From NCBI GenBank assembly GCA_016744795.1, contig JADGDR010000005.1:62001-126000 (forward strand): a stretch of DNA of 64,000 nucleotides. The letters run 5' to 3'. This document shows positions 36,752 to 44,705 of this stretch, piece after piece. The translations under genes and the position numbers were made by a program. Origin of the DNA: Sulfurospirillum sp. (GTDB lineage: Bacteria > Campylobacterota > Campylobacteria > Campylobacterales > Sulfurospirillaceae). The notes under the pieces were generated by a model, which worked only from the letters and a program-made list of their open reading frames with translations, ran no database searches and was not told the origin of the DNA. Numbering within the stretch: position 1 is the stretch's first letter; the number at the start of each line of letters is the position of its first letter.

Positions 36752-38454
36752 GATTTAGTAAGTTATATGCCCCAACAACAAAAGAAGCACCAAAAGATGC
36801 AACGTTACCAAGCCATAAGTTTTTAGTTAGAGCTGGATTTGTATCACAATATGGAAGTGGACTTTATAACTTTTTACCAATGGGCAAAATTGTTTTTGAT
36901 AAGATAAAAAATATTGTAAAAGAAGAGATGGATAGAGCAGGAGCCTGTGAAATACAGATGGGTGTTGTTACACCAGCGGAACTTTGGAAACAAAGTGGTA
37001 GGTATAGTGTTTTTGGAAAAGAACTTTTAAGATTACATGATAGAAAAAATAATTCATTTGTATTGGGACCAACTCATGAAGAAGTTGCGGTTGATATAAT
37101 AAGAGGTAAAGTTACAAGTTATAAACAACTTCCTCTTCACCTTTATCAAATTACTACCAAATTTAGAGATGAGGGACGTCCTCGTTATGGTTTGTTAAGA
37201 TGTCGTGAGTTTACTATGAAAGATGGATATAGTTTTCATAAAGACAAAGAGTGTATGCAAGCTGAATTTGATAATATGGAAGCAACATATAGAAGAATTT
37301 TTACAAGATTAGGATTAGATTTTAGAGCTGTTGATGCTGATAGTGGAGCAATTGGTGGAAGTGGAAGTAAAGAGTTTATGGTTTTAGCTGACAATGGTGA
37401 AGATGACATTATAGTATGTAAAAATTGTGAATATGCAGCAAATATTGAAGCTGCAACTCGTGTTAAAAAAACAACTCAAGTTGAGGCACCAAAGGCTGAT
37501 ATGGCTAAGTTTTATACACCAGATTGTAATACTATCGTTAGTGTAGCTGAGTTTTTTAAAGTTGATGAGTTTTATACAGTTAAAGCAGTAATTAAAAAAG
37601 CTATTTATGAAGAATCAGAAGAAGTAGTTGTGTTTTTTCTAAGAGGTAATGATAATCTTCAAGAGACTAAAGCACAAAATGCTTGTGGAGCATTAGAACT
37701 AGTAGATGCAAACGAAGAAGAGATTAAAAATGCAGGTTTAGTAGCTGGGTCTTGCGGACCTTTTGGTTTGCCTGAAGATATAAACTTTTTTATTGATAAT
37801 GAATTAAAAGAAGAGAAAAATTTGATTTGTGGAGCAAATGAACATGAATACCATAACATAGGTATGGGCATGTTTAACTTTAATGAGAGTAGATACAAAG
37901 ACTTAGTTGAAGTTAATGCTGGTGATAAGTGTTCTTGTTGTGGTGGCGAACTTAGCGTAACAAAGGGTATTGAAGTTGGACATATCTTTCAGTTGGGTCA
38001 AAAGTATGCAGCAGCAATGGATGCAACTTTCTTAGATGAAAATGGAAAGGCAAAAGCATTTTACATGGGATGTTATGGTATTGGAGTTAGTAGACTTGTA
38101 GCTGTTATGATAGAAGCTAGTCATGATGAAAAAGGTTGTATTTGGAATAGACAAACTACACCATTTGATTTAGATATCATCATATCGAACATAAAAAATA
38201 GTGATGAACTTGAATTTGGTGAAAACATTTACAAATTATTGAAGAAAGATGGTTACAATGTTTTGCTAGATGATAGAAAAGATAGATTTGGTCCAAAAAT
38301 CAAAGACTTTGAGCTTATAGGTTTTCCTTATGCTCTCATAGTAGGCAAAGGTTTAAAAGACGGACAAGTAGAACTAGTAAATAGAAGAACATTAGAAAAA
38401 ACTTCTTTACATGTAGACGAAGTTGAATCTAAAATAAAGGAGCTATTAGCTTGA
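36748..38454 (+). CDS. proS: Prolyl-tRNA synthetase, bacterial type
   Basis: 568-residue class II aminoacyl-tRNA synthetase. Class motifs are visible: motif 2 region (FRDEGRPRYGLLRCREFTMKDGYSFH) and motif 3 (GCYGIGVSRLVAVMIE). The YbaK-like editing insertion lies between (about residues 220-400) and the anticodon-binding domain at the end. The conserved N-terminal LPMGKIVFDKI is present. ATGA overlap with hemA and TTGA overlap with fxsA indicate one coupled operon. Confidence 0.96.
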   Translation: MRFSKLYAPTTKEAPKDATLPSHKFLVRAGFVSQYGSGLYNFLPMGKIVFDKIKNIVKEEMDRAGACEIQMGVVTPAELWKQSGRYSVFGKELLRLHDRKNNSFVLGPTHEEVAVDIIRGKVTSYKQLPLHLYQITTKFRDEGRPRYGLLRCREFTMKDGYSFHKDKECMQAEFDNMEATYRRIFTRLGLDFRAVDADSGAIGGSGSKEFMVLADNGEDDIIVCKNCEYAANIEAATRVKKTTQVEAPKADMAKFYTPDCNTIVSVAEFFKVDEFYTVKAVIKKAIYEESEEVVVFFLRGNDNLQETKAQNACGALELVDANEEEIKNAGLVAGSCGPFGLPEDINFFIDNELKEEKNLICGANEHEYHNIGMGMFNFNESRYKDLVEVNAGDKCSCCGGELSVTKGIEVGHIFQLGQKYAAAMDATFLDENGKAKAFYMGCYGIGVSRLVAVMIEASHDEKGCIWNRQTTPFDLDIIISNIKNSDELEFGENIYKLLKKDGYNVLLDDRKDRFGPKIKDFELIGFPYALIVGKGLKDGQVELVNRRTLEKTSLHVDEVESKIKELLA

Positions 38455-38876
38455 ATTATTTTTTAGTATATCTGCTTTTAGAAGTACTTGTAAGTGTCAA
38501 TATCTCTTCACAGATAGGGGCATTTGCTACATTTCTTGAAATTATATTTTCTGCCATAGTAGGTTTTATGCTCTTAGGTAATTTTCGTAATACCTTAGCA
38601 GAGAGTATGAAAGCTATGCAAAACAGAACAATTTCAATTCAAGAGTTCCAAAAACTAAATGCTTTTACACTTTTAGGGGCTCTTTTGCTCATTGTCCCAG
38701 GTTTTTTTAGTGACATAGTTGGTCTGTTTTTACAGTTTAGTTTTTTTGCAACATTGTTTGCTAAAAAAATTCTACATGTAAGGGACAACATAGATATAGA
38801 TGATATACAAAACACAAAAAAGGAAGATAATGAAATCATTGACGTTGAAGTTATTGATGATCGTACTAAGCGTTAA
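38451..38876 (+). CDS. fxsA: FxsA-family membrane protein
   Basis: 141-residue protein with about three hydrophobic helices and a charged C-terminal tail. The pattern LEVLVSVNISSQIGAFATFLEIIFSAIVGFMLL followed by GALLLIVPGFFSDIVGLFLQF (the PGF-x-S/T-D-x-x-G block) is characteristic of FxsA, known for suppressing phage T7 exclusion by F plasmid in E. coli. It starts with TTG overlapping the proS stop, and its last 47 bases overlap the Dsb-like gene in another frame. Confidence 0.82.
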   Translation: MNYFLVYLLLEVLVSVNISSQIGAFATFLEIIFSAIVGFMLLGNFRNTLAESMKAMQNRTISIQEFQKLNAFTLLGALLLIVPGFFSDIVGLFLQFSFFATLFAKKILHVRDNIDIDDIQNTKKEDNEIIDVEVIDDRTKR

Positions 38877-39663
38877 CACTCTTTTTGCAAATAGTTTAGA
38901 TGATAAGGTTTTAAAATTTTTATCAAAATCTGTTGTTGCAACCAAAAGTTATAAAGTAACAGGCATAAGAGTAGAAAGTTCTAAAGATATTCCAAGTATG
39001 GCTGGCTGGAAAGTCTATTTTGTTAAAATTGATTTAGATTTGATTGGTAGAAATAAGTCTATTACTATTTCTGATAAAATATTTACAGATGGTAAGCTTG
39101 TTACTAAAGATTTAGTTGATATCAATACAGCTAAAAGCATCAAAAATAGTTTTATTCCAAATTTTAGAGCTGAGTTTTATAAAGATTCAAATATCATAGC
39201 AGGAAATAAAAATGCAACTAATAAAATAGCTGTTTTTAGTGATCCTTTATGTCCTTTTTGTATGAGCTATATGCCTAGGGTTATTAAATTTGTAAATAAA
39301 CATCCAAAACAGTTTGTACTTTATTATTATCATTTTCCACTTAGTATGCACCCAAATTCACCAACACTTATAAAAGCTGGACTTGTTGCAAAGAAAAAAG
39401 GTATCAAAAACGTTGATTTAAAAATGTATGAAGAAATCTTTGATTTTGAAAAAACTGATAAAAAGTTGGTATTAGATAGCGTAAATAAACTTTTTGGAAT
39501 CGATATAAAACTAGAAGAGTTAAATCAAAAAGATATACTAAAATATATGAAAGATGATATGAAAATAGTAAATGCTTTAGGGCTAAATGGAACACCAAGA
39601 GTATTTGTCAATGGTAAAATTGATCCAACTAAAGAATCATATTTAAATTTAATAAAGAAGTAA
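38830..39663 (+). CDS. Periplasmic DsbC/DsbG-like thiol:disulfide protein
   Basis: 277-residue exported thioredoxin-fold protein. A signal peptide (MKSLTLKLLMIVLSVNTLFANS) is followed by an N-terminal domain of about 110 residues, then the thioredoxin fold with CxxC in DPLCPFCMSYMP and the cis-proline loop GTPRVFVNGK. The layout is closest to DsbC-type isomerases. The open frame runs ten codons further upstream, but ATG 38830 follows AAAAAGGA and starts the signal peptide. That places the first 47 bases inside fxsA, an unusually long overlap. Confidence 0.85.
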   Translation: MKSLTLKLLMIVLSVNTLFANSLDDKVLKFLSKSVVATKSYKVTGIRVESSKDIPSMAGWKVYFVKIDLDLIGRNKSITISDKIFTDGKLVTKDLVDINTAKSIKNSFIPNFRAEFYKDSNIIAGNKNATNKIAVFSDPLCPFCMSYMPRVIKFVNKHPKQFVLYYYHFPLSMHPNSPTLIKAGLVAKKKGIKNVDLKMYEEIFDFEKTDKKLVLDSVNKLFGIDIKLEELNQKDILKYMKDDMKIVNALGLNGTPRVFVNGKIDPTKESYLNLIKK

Positions 39664-39664
39664 A

Positions 39665-40609
39665 ATGAAACAATTAATTATTGCAACAAGACAGAGTAAA
39701 CTAGCGATGTGGCAAGCACAATATATACAAGCACGGCTGCAAGAGGCACATCCAGACTTAGAAGTAATTATAAATTCAATGACCTCCAGAGGTGACCAAA
39801 TCCTTGATACACCGCTAGCAAAAATAGGTGGGAAAGGACTTTTTACAAAAGAGTTAGAGACTTCAATGCTTGCAGGTGAATCACATATTGCAGTTCATAG
39901 CCTTAAAGACGTCCCCATGGATTTTCCTGATGGTCTTAGACTTGCTATCATAACGAAACGCCATGACCCAAGAGATGCGCTTTTAAGTGAAAAATATGCA
40001 TCTATTGAAGAACTTCCGCAATATGCAGTTGTAGGAACAACAAGCTTAAGAAGAAGAATGCAAATACTTAAAATTAGACCAGATTTAACTATAAAAAATT
40101 TACGTGGTAATGTCAATACTCGTATTAGAAAACTAAAAGAGGGTCAGTATGATGCAATTATATTGGCTAGTTCAGGCATAAAAAGACTTGGACTTCAAGA
40201 TGAAATAAAATACTTCACACCCATAAGTGAAGAGCTTATGATACCAGCAATGGGTCAGGCCGCATTGGGAATTGAAATAGTTGATACTCCTGAAGTTGCC
40301 CAGATTGTAGAAGTTTTAAGAGATGAGAGTTCAACAATAGAAACAACAATAGAGCGTGAGTTTGTTCGTGTTCTAGAAGGTGGTTGCCAAGTTCCAATCG
40401 GAATCAATGCAAAACTTGATGGTGAAAATGTAAGTATACAAGCACTAGTAGGTCTTCCAGATGGTGAAGAAATCATCTACGAAAAGCTTACATGTAACAA
40501 AAATGAGTACAAAACAAAAGGTGAAGAGTTAGCAAAACTATTCATAAAACGTGGTGCAAAAGATTTACTAAAAAGAGCTGAACACATAGCTATGACTGAG
40601 GTATTTTAA
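39665..40609 (+). CDS. hemC: Hydroxymethylbilane synthase HemC
   Basis: 314-residue porphobilinogen deaminase that builds the linear tetrapyrrole for heme. N-terminal IIATRQSKLAMWQAQYI, the HSLKDVPMD block with the catalytic Asp region, TSLRRRMQI and the cofactor cysteine in LEGGCQVPIG are all present. It starts one base after the Dsb-like stop codon and closes the operon; a hairpin follows 29 bases after its stop. Confidence 0.96.
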   Translation: MKQLIIATRQSKLAMWQAQYIQARLQEAHPDLEVIINSMTSRGDQILDTPLAKIGGKGLFTKELETSMLAGESHIAVHSLKDVPMDFPDGLRLAIITKRHDPRDALLSEKYASIEELPQYAVVGTTSLRRRMQILKIRPDLTIKNLRGNVNTRIRKLKEGQYDAIILASSGIKRLGLQDEIKYFTPISEELMIPAMGQAALGIEIVDTPEVAQIVEVLRDESSTIETTIEREFVRVLEGGCQVPIGINAKLDGENVSIQALVGLPDGEEIIYEKLTCNKNEYKTKGEELAKLFIKRGAKDLLKRAEHIAMTEVF

Positions 40610-40637
40610 GTAGAATTTCAAAAAATCTTATAATAAG

Positions 40638-40666
40638 TCTACATGTAAATATATTTTACATGTAGA
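40638..40666. terminator. Hairpin from an inverted TACATGTA pair after hemC
   Basis: TCTACATGTAAA (40638-40649) and TTTACATGTAGA (40655-40666) form a 12-base stem with a TATAT loop, 29 bases past the hemC stop. This is the second such inverted pair in the window. T-richness downstream is modest. Confidence 0.75.
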
Positions 40667-40751
40667 TGACTCTTTAACTGTAAATAACTATTTAATTTTA
40701 TTAATCATATATAGACTTTTAGCGTTTAAATTTAACTCCTATATATTATAT

Positions 40752-40766
40752 TGATATTAATTCTCA
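40752..40766. promoter_or_regulatory. Candidate Fur box before the Ni-SOD operon
   Basis: TGATATTAATTCTCA matches the 7-1-7 Fur consensus TGATAAT-n-ATTATCA at 12 of 14 defined positions. It sits in a larger inverted repeat ATATTGA-N9-TCAATAT (40748-40770), about 45 bases upstream of the ankyrin gene. The overlap with A+T-rich -10-like sequence (TATATTATATTG) fits repression by iron-loaded Fur. By-eye match only. Confidence 0.45.
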
Positions 40767-40810
40767 ATATAGTTTAAGCTTCACATGTTAAAATTCTACA
40801 AAGGATTAAA

Positions 40811-41404
40811 ATGAGTAACAACAATTTAATTAATCATCATTTAGATTTGTCTAAATTACTTGTAGAAAACATACAAAATAGGTTAACATTTAATCAACTT
40901 ATATTAAATGGTGCAAATATTAACTTTCAAAATAATACAGGTTGGTGTGTTTTATTTGAAGTTATTGTGTTAAATTTGAACCATAAAATTAAAGAATATA
41001 TTGATTTAGGTGCAAAAATTAATATAAGAGATACAAAAGGAAGAAATGCACTTTTTTGGGCTGTTTATTCAAATAATAAAGAGGCTGTAAAAATTTTAAT
41101 TTCTTTAGATATAAATCCAATAGTAATAGATAAAACCAATTTACATGTAATGCATTATGCAGTGTATAAAAATAGTAGAATGTTGTTAAAAGTTCTTCTT
41201 AAAAGTGGTTTAAATATTAATCAAAAGGACAATTTACAATCTACACCATTAATTTATGCTGTTTTATATAATAAAATAGGTTTAATAGATTATCTTTTAG
41301 AAAATGGTGCTAATAAACATCACCAAGACTCTTCAGAAAATAGTGCTAAATCGTTAGCTAATGAACTAGGATTTGAAAAAATCGTAGATAAATTAAAAGG
41401 ATAA
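40811..41404 (+). CDS. Ankyrin-repeat protein
   Basis: 197-residue protein made of about four to five ankyrin repeats: ILNGANINFQNNTGWCVLFEVI, DLGAKINIRDTKGRNALFWAVYSN, SLDINPIVIDKTNLHVMHYAVYKN, KSGLNINQKDNLQSTPLIYAVLYN and ENGANKHHQDSSENSAKSLA. No signal peptide, so probably cytoplasmic. It lies three bases before sodN and is surely co-transcribed with it. Ankyrin proteins encoded next to catalase genes (AnkB in Pseudomonas, and in Campylobacter) support peroxide defence, so a helper role for Ni-SOD is an attractive inference. Confidence 0.85.
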   Translation: MSNNNLINHHLDLSKLLVENIQNRLTFNQLILNGANINFQNNTGWCVLFEVIVLNLNHKIKEYIDLGAKINIRDTKGRNALFWAVYSNNKEAVKILISLDINPIVIDKTNLHVMHYAVYKNSRMLLKVLLKSGLNINQKDNLQSTPLIYAVLYNKIGLIDYLLENGANKHHQDSSENSAKSLANELGFEKIVDKLKG

Positions 41405-41407
41405 AAT

Positions 41408-41863
41408 ATGTTTAGAATCGAATCTGCAAAAGCTCATTGTGATGTACCTTGTGGTATCTATGATCCTATAGTAGCTCAAATTGCGGCACTTAGTGTTATT
41501 AGAATGATTGATTTAATGATTGATTTAGAAAAAAGCGATAATTTAGAATATATCAACACTATTTCTAGGCATATTTCAGTTAAAGAGAGTGAAGCTGAAA
41601 AAGTAAAACATGAAATAAGAATTATTTGGGGAGATTTCATTAAACCTCCACATATTGAAAAATATCCACAAATTCATTCAATCGTACATAATATCATGAT
41701 GCTTGGATCTGCAAATAGACAAAGTATTTCAAAAGATAAAGCTTGCGAACTTTTAGAAGAAGTAAATAAATTTGCAGAAATTTTTTGGCAAATCAAAGGT
41801 GTTAGCACAAAAAAAGTAAATGCTAATTATTTGCCAAACAAAGAGATTGTTATACCTGTTTAA
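41408..41863 (+). CDS. sodN: Nickel superoxide dismutase SodN
   Basis: 151-residue precursor. After a nine-residue leader (MFRIESAKA) comes the nickel hook HCDVPCGIYDP, in which His1, Cys2 and Cys6 of the mature protein bind nickel and Tyr9 gates the site. The rest is the helical bundle with the expected IAALSVIRMIDLM and MMLGSANRQSIS segments. The enzyme dismutates superoxide in the cytoplasm and needs N-terminal cleavage by SodX, encoded next with a one-base overlap. AAAGGATAAA is the ribosome-binding site. This SOD class is well known in Streptomyces and cyanobacteria and unusual in this phylum. Confidence 0.93.
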   Translation: MFRIESAKAHCDVPCGIYDPIVAQIAALSVIRMIDLMIDLEKSDNLEYINTISRHISVKESEAEKVKHEIRIIWGDFIKPPHIEKYPQIHSIVHNIMMLGSANRQSISKDKACELLEEVNKFAEIFWQIKGVSTKKVNANYLPNKEIVIPV

Positions 41864-42141
41864 TGTTCAAACTTTTTAAGGTTGAAGGTTTTTCACTTTA
41901 TCCTCTTATTAAAGAGGGTGAAGTTTTGTTATGTATAAAACTTTTTTATTTTAATAAAATTAAAAAAAATGATTTTGTACTTTTTAGGCACAAGTTAAAA
42001 GGTCTAATGGTTAAAAAAGTAAGCTCTGTAAAAGAGAATAAATACTTTCTAAAAGGTGAGAATTCTTTTAGTTATGATAGTCGAGACTTTGGGGAATTAA
42101 AAAAAGAAGAACTTTTATATAAGGTAATTTATGTATTTTAG
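41863..42141 (+). CDS. sodX: Ni-SOD maturation protease SodX
   Basis: 92-residue S24/S26 signal-peptidase-like protein. The catalytic serine is in VEGFSLYPLIKEGE (GxSMxP-type motif, here GFSLYP) and the lysine base in KLKGLMVKKVSSV. The late GENSFSYDSRDFG block matches the LexA/signal-peptidase fold. No membrane helix, as expected for a cytoplasmic protease that removes the SodN leader. The ATG shares one base with the sodN stop codon. Confidence 0.88.
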   Translation: MFKLFKVEGFSLYPLIKEGEVLLCIKLFYFNKIKKNDFVLFRHKLKGLMVKKVSSVKENKYFLKGENSFSYDSRDFGELKKEELLYKVIYVF

Positions 42142-42302
42142 ATAGGATTTCATGAATAGAGTATTTTTTGTAAGATTCTCCAAAATATACTAGATTTCTT
42201 TCAAAAGTAAGAATAAAGATTGCACTAGTTATTTGAAGTTATAAATAAAAGTCAACTATTATAAATAAAAAATGCTCGGGTGTTAATCTTAAATTTAAAA
42301 TA

Positions 42303-42331
42303 TTGACAAACTAAACTACATGTAGTATAAT
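42303..42331 (+). promoter_or_regulatory. Perfect sigma-70 promoter of the toxin-antitoxin operon
   Basis: TTGACA (42303-42308), 17-base spacer, TATAAT (42326-42331), 31 bases before the antitoxin ATG. The spacer ends with ACTACATGTAGT (42315-42326), a 12-base perfect palindrome that contains one copy of the iterated octamer. It would be well placed as the autoregulatory operator of the ribbon-helix-helix antitoxin. Confidence 0.85.
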
Positions 42332-42361
42332 GTATCTACAAATATAGACAAGGGGGTACTT

Positions 42362-42589
42362 ATGAAAAAAGCGATAAATATAAGATTAGAAGAGTCTTTG
42401 TTAGCTGATTTAGATAGTTATGCAGGTGAGCTTGATAGGACTAGAACTTATATCATTGAAAAAGCTGTTAGTACTTATTTTGATACATTGGATGAGCTGA
42501 TTTCAGATAAGAGAATAGATGAAGTAAAAAAAGGAAATGTTGAAGTTTTTTCACTTGAGCAAGTAGCACAAAAACTTGGTTTAAACTAA
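42362..42589 (+). CDS. Ribbon-helix-helix antitoxin (CopG-type)
   Basis: 75 residues. The N-terminal KAINIRLEESLLADLDSYAGELDRTRTYIIEKAVSTYF is a ribbon-helix-helix DNA-binding domain, and the C-terminal IDEVKKGNVEVFSLEQVAQKLGLN is the toxin-binding tail. A GGGGG-rich ribosome-binding site precedes the ATG. The stop codon shares one base with the start of the toxin. Such antitoxins neutralise the partner and repress their own promoter, which here carries a palindrome in the spacer. Confidence 0.88.
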   Translation: MKKAINIRLEESLLADLDSYAGELDRTRTYIIEKAVSTYFDTLDELISDKRIDEVKKGNVEVFSLEQVAQKLGLN

Positions 42590-42840
42590 TGTTCAAAGTT
42601 ATTGTTTCAAAGTATGCTTTCAAAGAGTTATTGAAAATAGATAAAGAGAAGCAACAACTAATTTTTAATAAAATCAAAGTTTTAGAAAATGGAATATTTA
42701 CCAATGATAAGTCATTAAAAGGTAAACATAAGGGTAAGTTTAGAAAAAGAGCTGGAAATTATAGAATTATATATTTGAGAGAAAATGATGTTTTGTTAAT
42801 CACTGTAGTTAGGGTTGCACATAGAAAAGAAGTATATTAA
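42589..42840 (+). CDS. RelE/ParE-family toxin
   Basis: 83 residues with the RelE fold pattern: strand-helix FKVIVSKYAFKELLKIDKE, then the basic core SLKGKHKGKFRKRAGNYRIIYLRENDVLLITVVRVAHRKEVY. The GxYRIIY and VAHRKEVY motifs mark RelE-type mRNA interferases that cut mRNA in the ribosome. It is coupled to the upstream antitoxin gene. ParE-type gyrase poisoning cannot be fully excluded by eye, but the terminal HRxxxY favours RelE. Confidence 0.9.
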   Translation: MFKVIVSKYAFKELLKIDKEKQQLIFNKIKVLENGIFTNDKSLKGKHKGKFRKRAGNYRIIYLRENDVLLITVVRVAHRKEVY

Positions 42841-42896
42841 TTTATACCTAAACCAAATTAGATACAATACTACAATACAATACTAATGAGGAAAAT

Positions 42897-44705
42897 ATGG
42901 AAGAGATAATAAAAGAGTTAAAAGAGAATAATCTTTTACGCATCATAGATGAAGAATTAGACATTGACCTTGAAATTCCTCATATAGCCTATGTAGAAAT
43001 AAAAAAAGAGGATTCTAAAGCTCTTTTGTTCACAAGTCCAGTTTCAAAAAGACTTAACAAAAAATTTGATATGCCAGTTCTTATGAATGTTTTTGGTTCA
43101 TATGAAGCAACTGAGCTTATTTTTGAGAAACACCCAGATTGTATAGCTGACGAGATTGAGAATCTGTTACATATGAAACCACCTTCTGGTTTTATGGATA
43201 AAATAAGCATGCTTGGAAAACTTTTCTCTTTGAAAAATGTATTTCCTAAAAGACTCTCTTCCAAAGGGAGTTGTCAGGCAAAAGTTCAAGAAAATATAGA
43301 CCTAAATGAGTTTCCAATTTTGACAACTTGGAGTGAGGATGGTGGTCCATTCATTACTATGGGTCATGTTTATACTCAAAGCCTTGATGGAACTAAACAA
43401 AATGTAGGAATGTATAGACTGCAAGTTTATGATAACAAGCGTCTTGGTATGCATTGGCAAATACATAAAGATGGTGCGCATTTTTTTCATGAGTACAAAG
43501 AAGCAGGTAAAAAAATGCCAGTTTCTGTTGCCATTGGTGGTGATCCACTGTATATTTGGTGTGGACAAGCTCCTATGCCAAATGGAATGTTTGAACTACT
43601 TCTTTACGGGCTTATTCGTGAAGAGAATGCAAGGCTTGTTAAATCTCTTACAAATGAGATTTATATTCCTGAAGATGTTGATATTGTAGTAGAGGGTTTT
43701 GTAGATCCAAGCAAGATGGAGATTGAAGGTCCTTTTGGTGATCATACGGGTTATTATACTCTTAAAGAAGAGTACCCAGTAATGGATGTAACTTGTATTA
43801 CTACAAAAGAAAAGCCAATTTATCAAGCGACGGTTGTTGGAAAACCTCCTTTAGAAGACAAGTATATGGCTTGGGCGACTGAAAGAATCTTTTTGCCACT
43901 TCTTAAAACAACAGCACCTGATTTAATAGATTATAATATGCCAGAAAATGGTGTTTTTCATAATTTGATTTTAGCAAAAATGAAAACTATGTACCCAGGA
44001 CATGCAAAGCAATTTATGCATGCTTTTTGGGGAGTAGGGCAGATGAGCTTTGTAAAACATGCTTTTTTTGTTGGGCAAAATGCACCTGAACTTAAAAATT
44101 ATGATGAATTAAGCGATTATATACTCAATAGATTTAGTGTTGAAAATATACTTATAAGTGAAGGCGTGTGCGATGCACTCGACCATGCTAGCCCAAATGC
44201 TTGTTATGGTGGCAAGCTTGGAGTTGATTGTACTGGTGAAGAAATTGAGTCTATTCACAAAAATATATTGAGTGATGAGAAACTTTATGCTAAAATAACA
44301 ACATTAGTTCAAGAGGTTAAGTCAATAAAACAGTTTAAGACTCATACTAAGACACCTATCACTGTTATTGGTGTTGATAAGTCAAGACCAACTAAAGAGC
44401 TTTATGAAGCATTAAAACTACTTAAAGAGCATATGAAATTACTAGTTTTTGTTGATGCTGATTCAAATCAACTAGATAACGTATATATGCTTGTATGGAG
44501 AGTCGTGAACAATATAGATGCTTTACGTGATATATTTTTAGAAAAAGAGTATATAGGTATAGATGCAACTAATAAATCAGTTTTAGATGGTTACACAAGA
44601 GAGTGGCCAAATGATACTGATTGCGAGCAAAAAGTAATAGGTGACCTTCAAGTTAAAGGTCTAATAACAAAAAATAAGGAGTTTTTAAATAAATACCATG
44701 TCTGA
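42897..44705 (+). CDS. UbiD-family decarboxylase, probably menaquinone pathway
   Basis: 602-residue UbiD-type decarboxylase that depends on prenylated FMN. Recognisable blocks are ITMGHVYTQSLDGTKQNVGMYRLQVYDNKRLGMHWQIHKDGAHF, SVAIGGDPLYIW and EGPFGDHTGYYTLKEEYPVMDV, with the catalytic E-x-x-x-R-E region around them. The length and C-terminal extension fit the SCO4490-like clade proposed for the futalosine menaquinone route used by epsilonproteobacteria. The start is after GAGGAAAAT. Three genes follow closely, the first starting inside its last codons. Confidence 0.88.
   Translation: MEEIIKELKENNLLRIIDEELDIDLEIPHIAYVEIKKEDSKALLFTSPVSKRLNKKFDMPVLMNVFGSYEATELIFEKHPDCIADEIENLLHMKPPSGFMDKISMLGKLFSLKNVFPKRLSSKGSCQAKVQENIDLNEFPILTTWSEDGGPFITMGHVYTQSLDGTKQNVGMYRLQVYDNKRLGMHWQIHKDGAHFFHEYKEAGKKMPVSVAIGGDPLYIWCGQAPMPNGMFELLLYGLIREENARLVKSLTNEIYIPEDVDIVVEGFVDPSKMEIEGPFGDHTGYYTLKEEYPVMDVTCITTKEKPIYQATVVGKPPLEDKYMAWATERIFLPLLKTTAPDLIDYNMPENGVFHNLILAKMKTMYPGHAKQFMHAFWGVGQMSFVKHAFFVGQNAPELKNYDELSDYILNRFSVENILISEGVCDALDHASPNACYGGKLGVDCTGEEIESIHKNILSDEKLYAKITTLVQEVKSIKQFKTHTKTPITVIGVDKSRPTKELYEALKLLKEHMKLLVFVDADSNQLDNVYMLVWRVVNNIDALRDIFLEKEYIGIDATNKSVLDGYTREWPNDTDCEQKVIGDLQVKGLITKNKEFLNKYHV

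Noticed and set aside
37659-37898. Antisense open frames in hemA, proS and hemC
   Set aside because: They follow from codon bias in conserved housekeeping genes and carry no start signals.
42142-42302. tRNA or small RNA in the sodX to toxin-antitoxin gap, and in other gaps
   Set aside because: No cloverleaf, tRNA consensus boxes or stable G+C-rich fold could be seen; I find no rRNA, tRNA or CRISPR array in the window.
42862-42884. Short direct repeat of ACAATACT before the UbiD gene
   Set aside because: Two to three copies of a simple A+T-rich octamer next to each other are within chance and have no clear role.
43302-43689. Overlapping frames on both strands within the UbiD gene
   Set aside because: UbiD conserved blocks run through the whole interval in the plus frame; the others are shadows.
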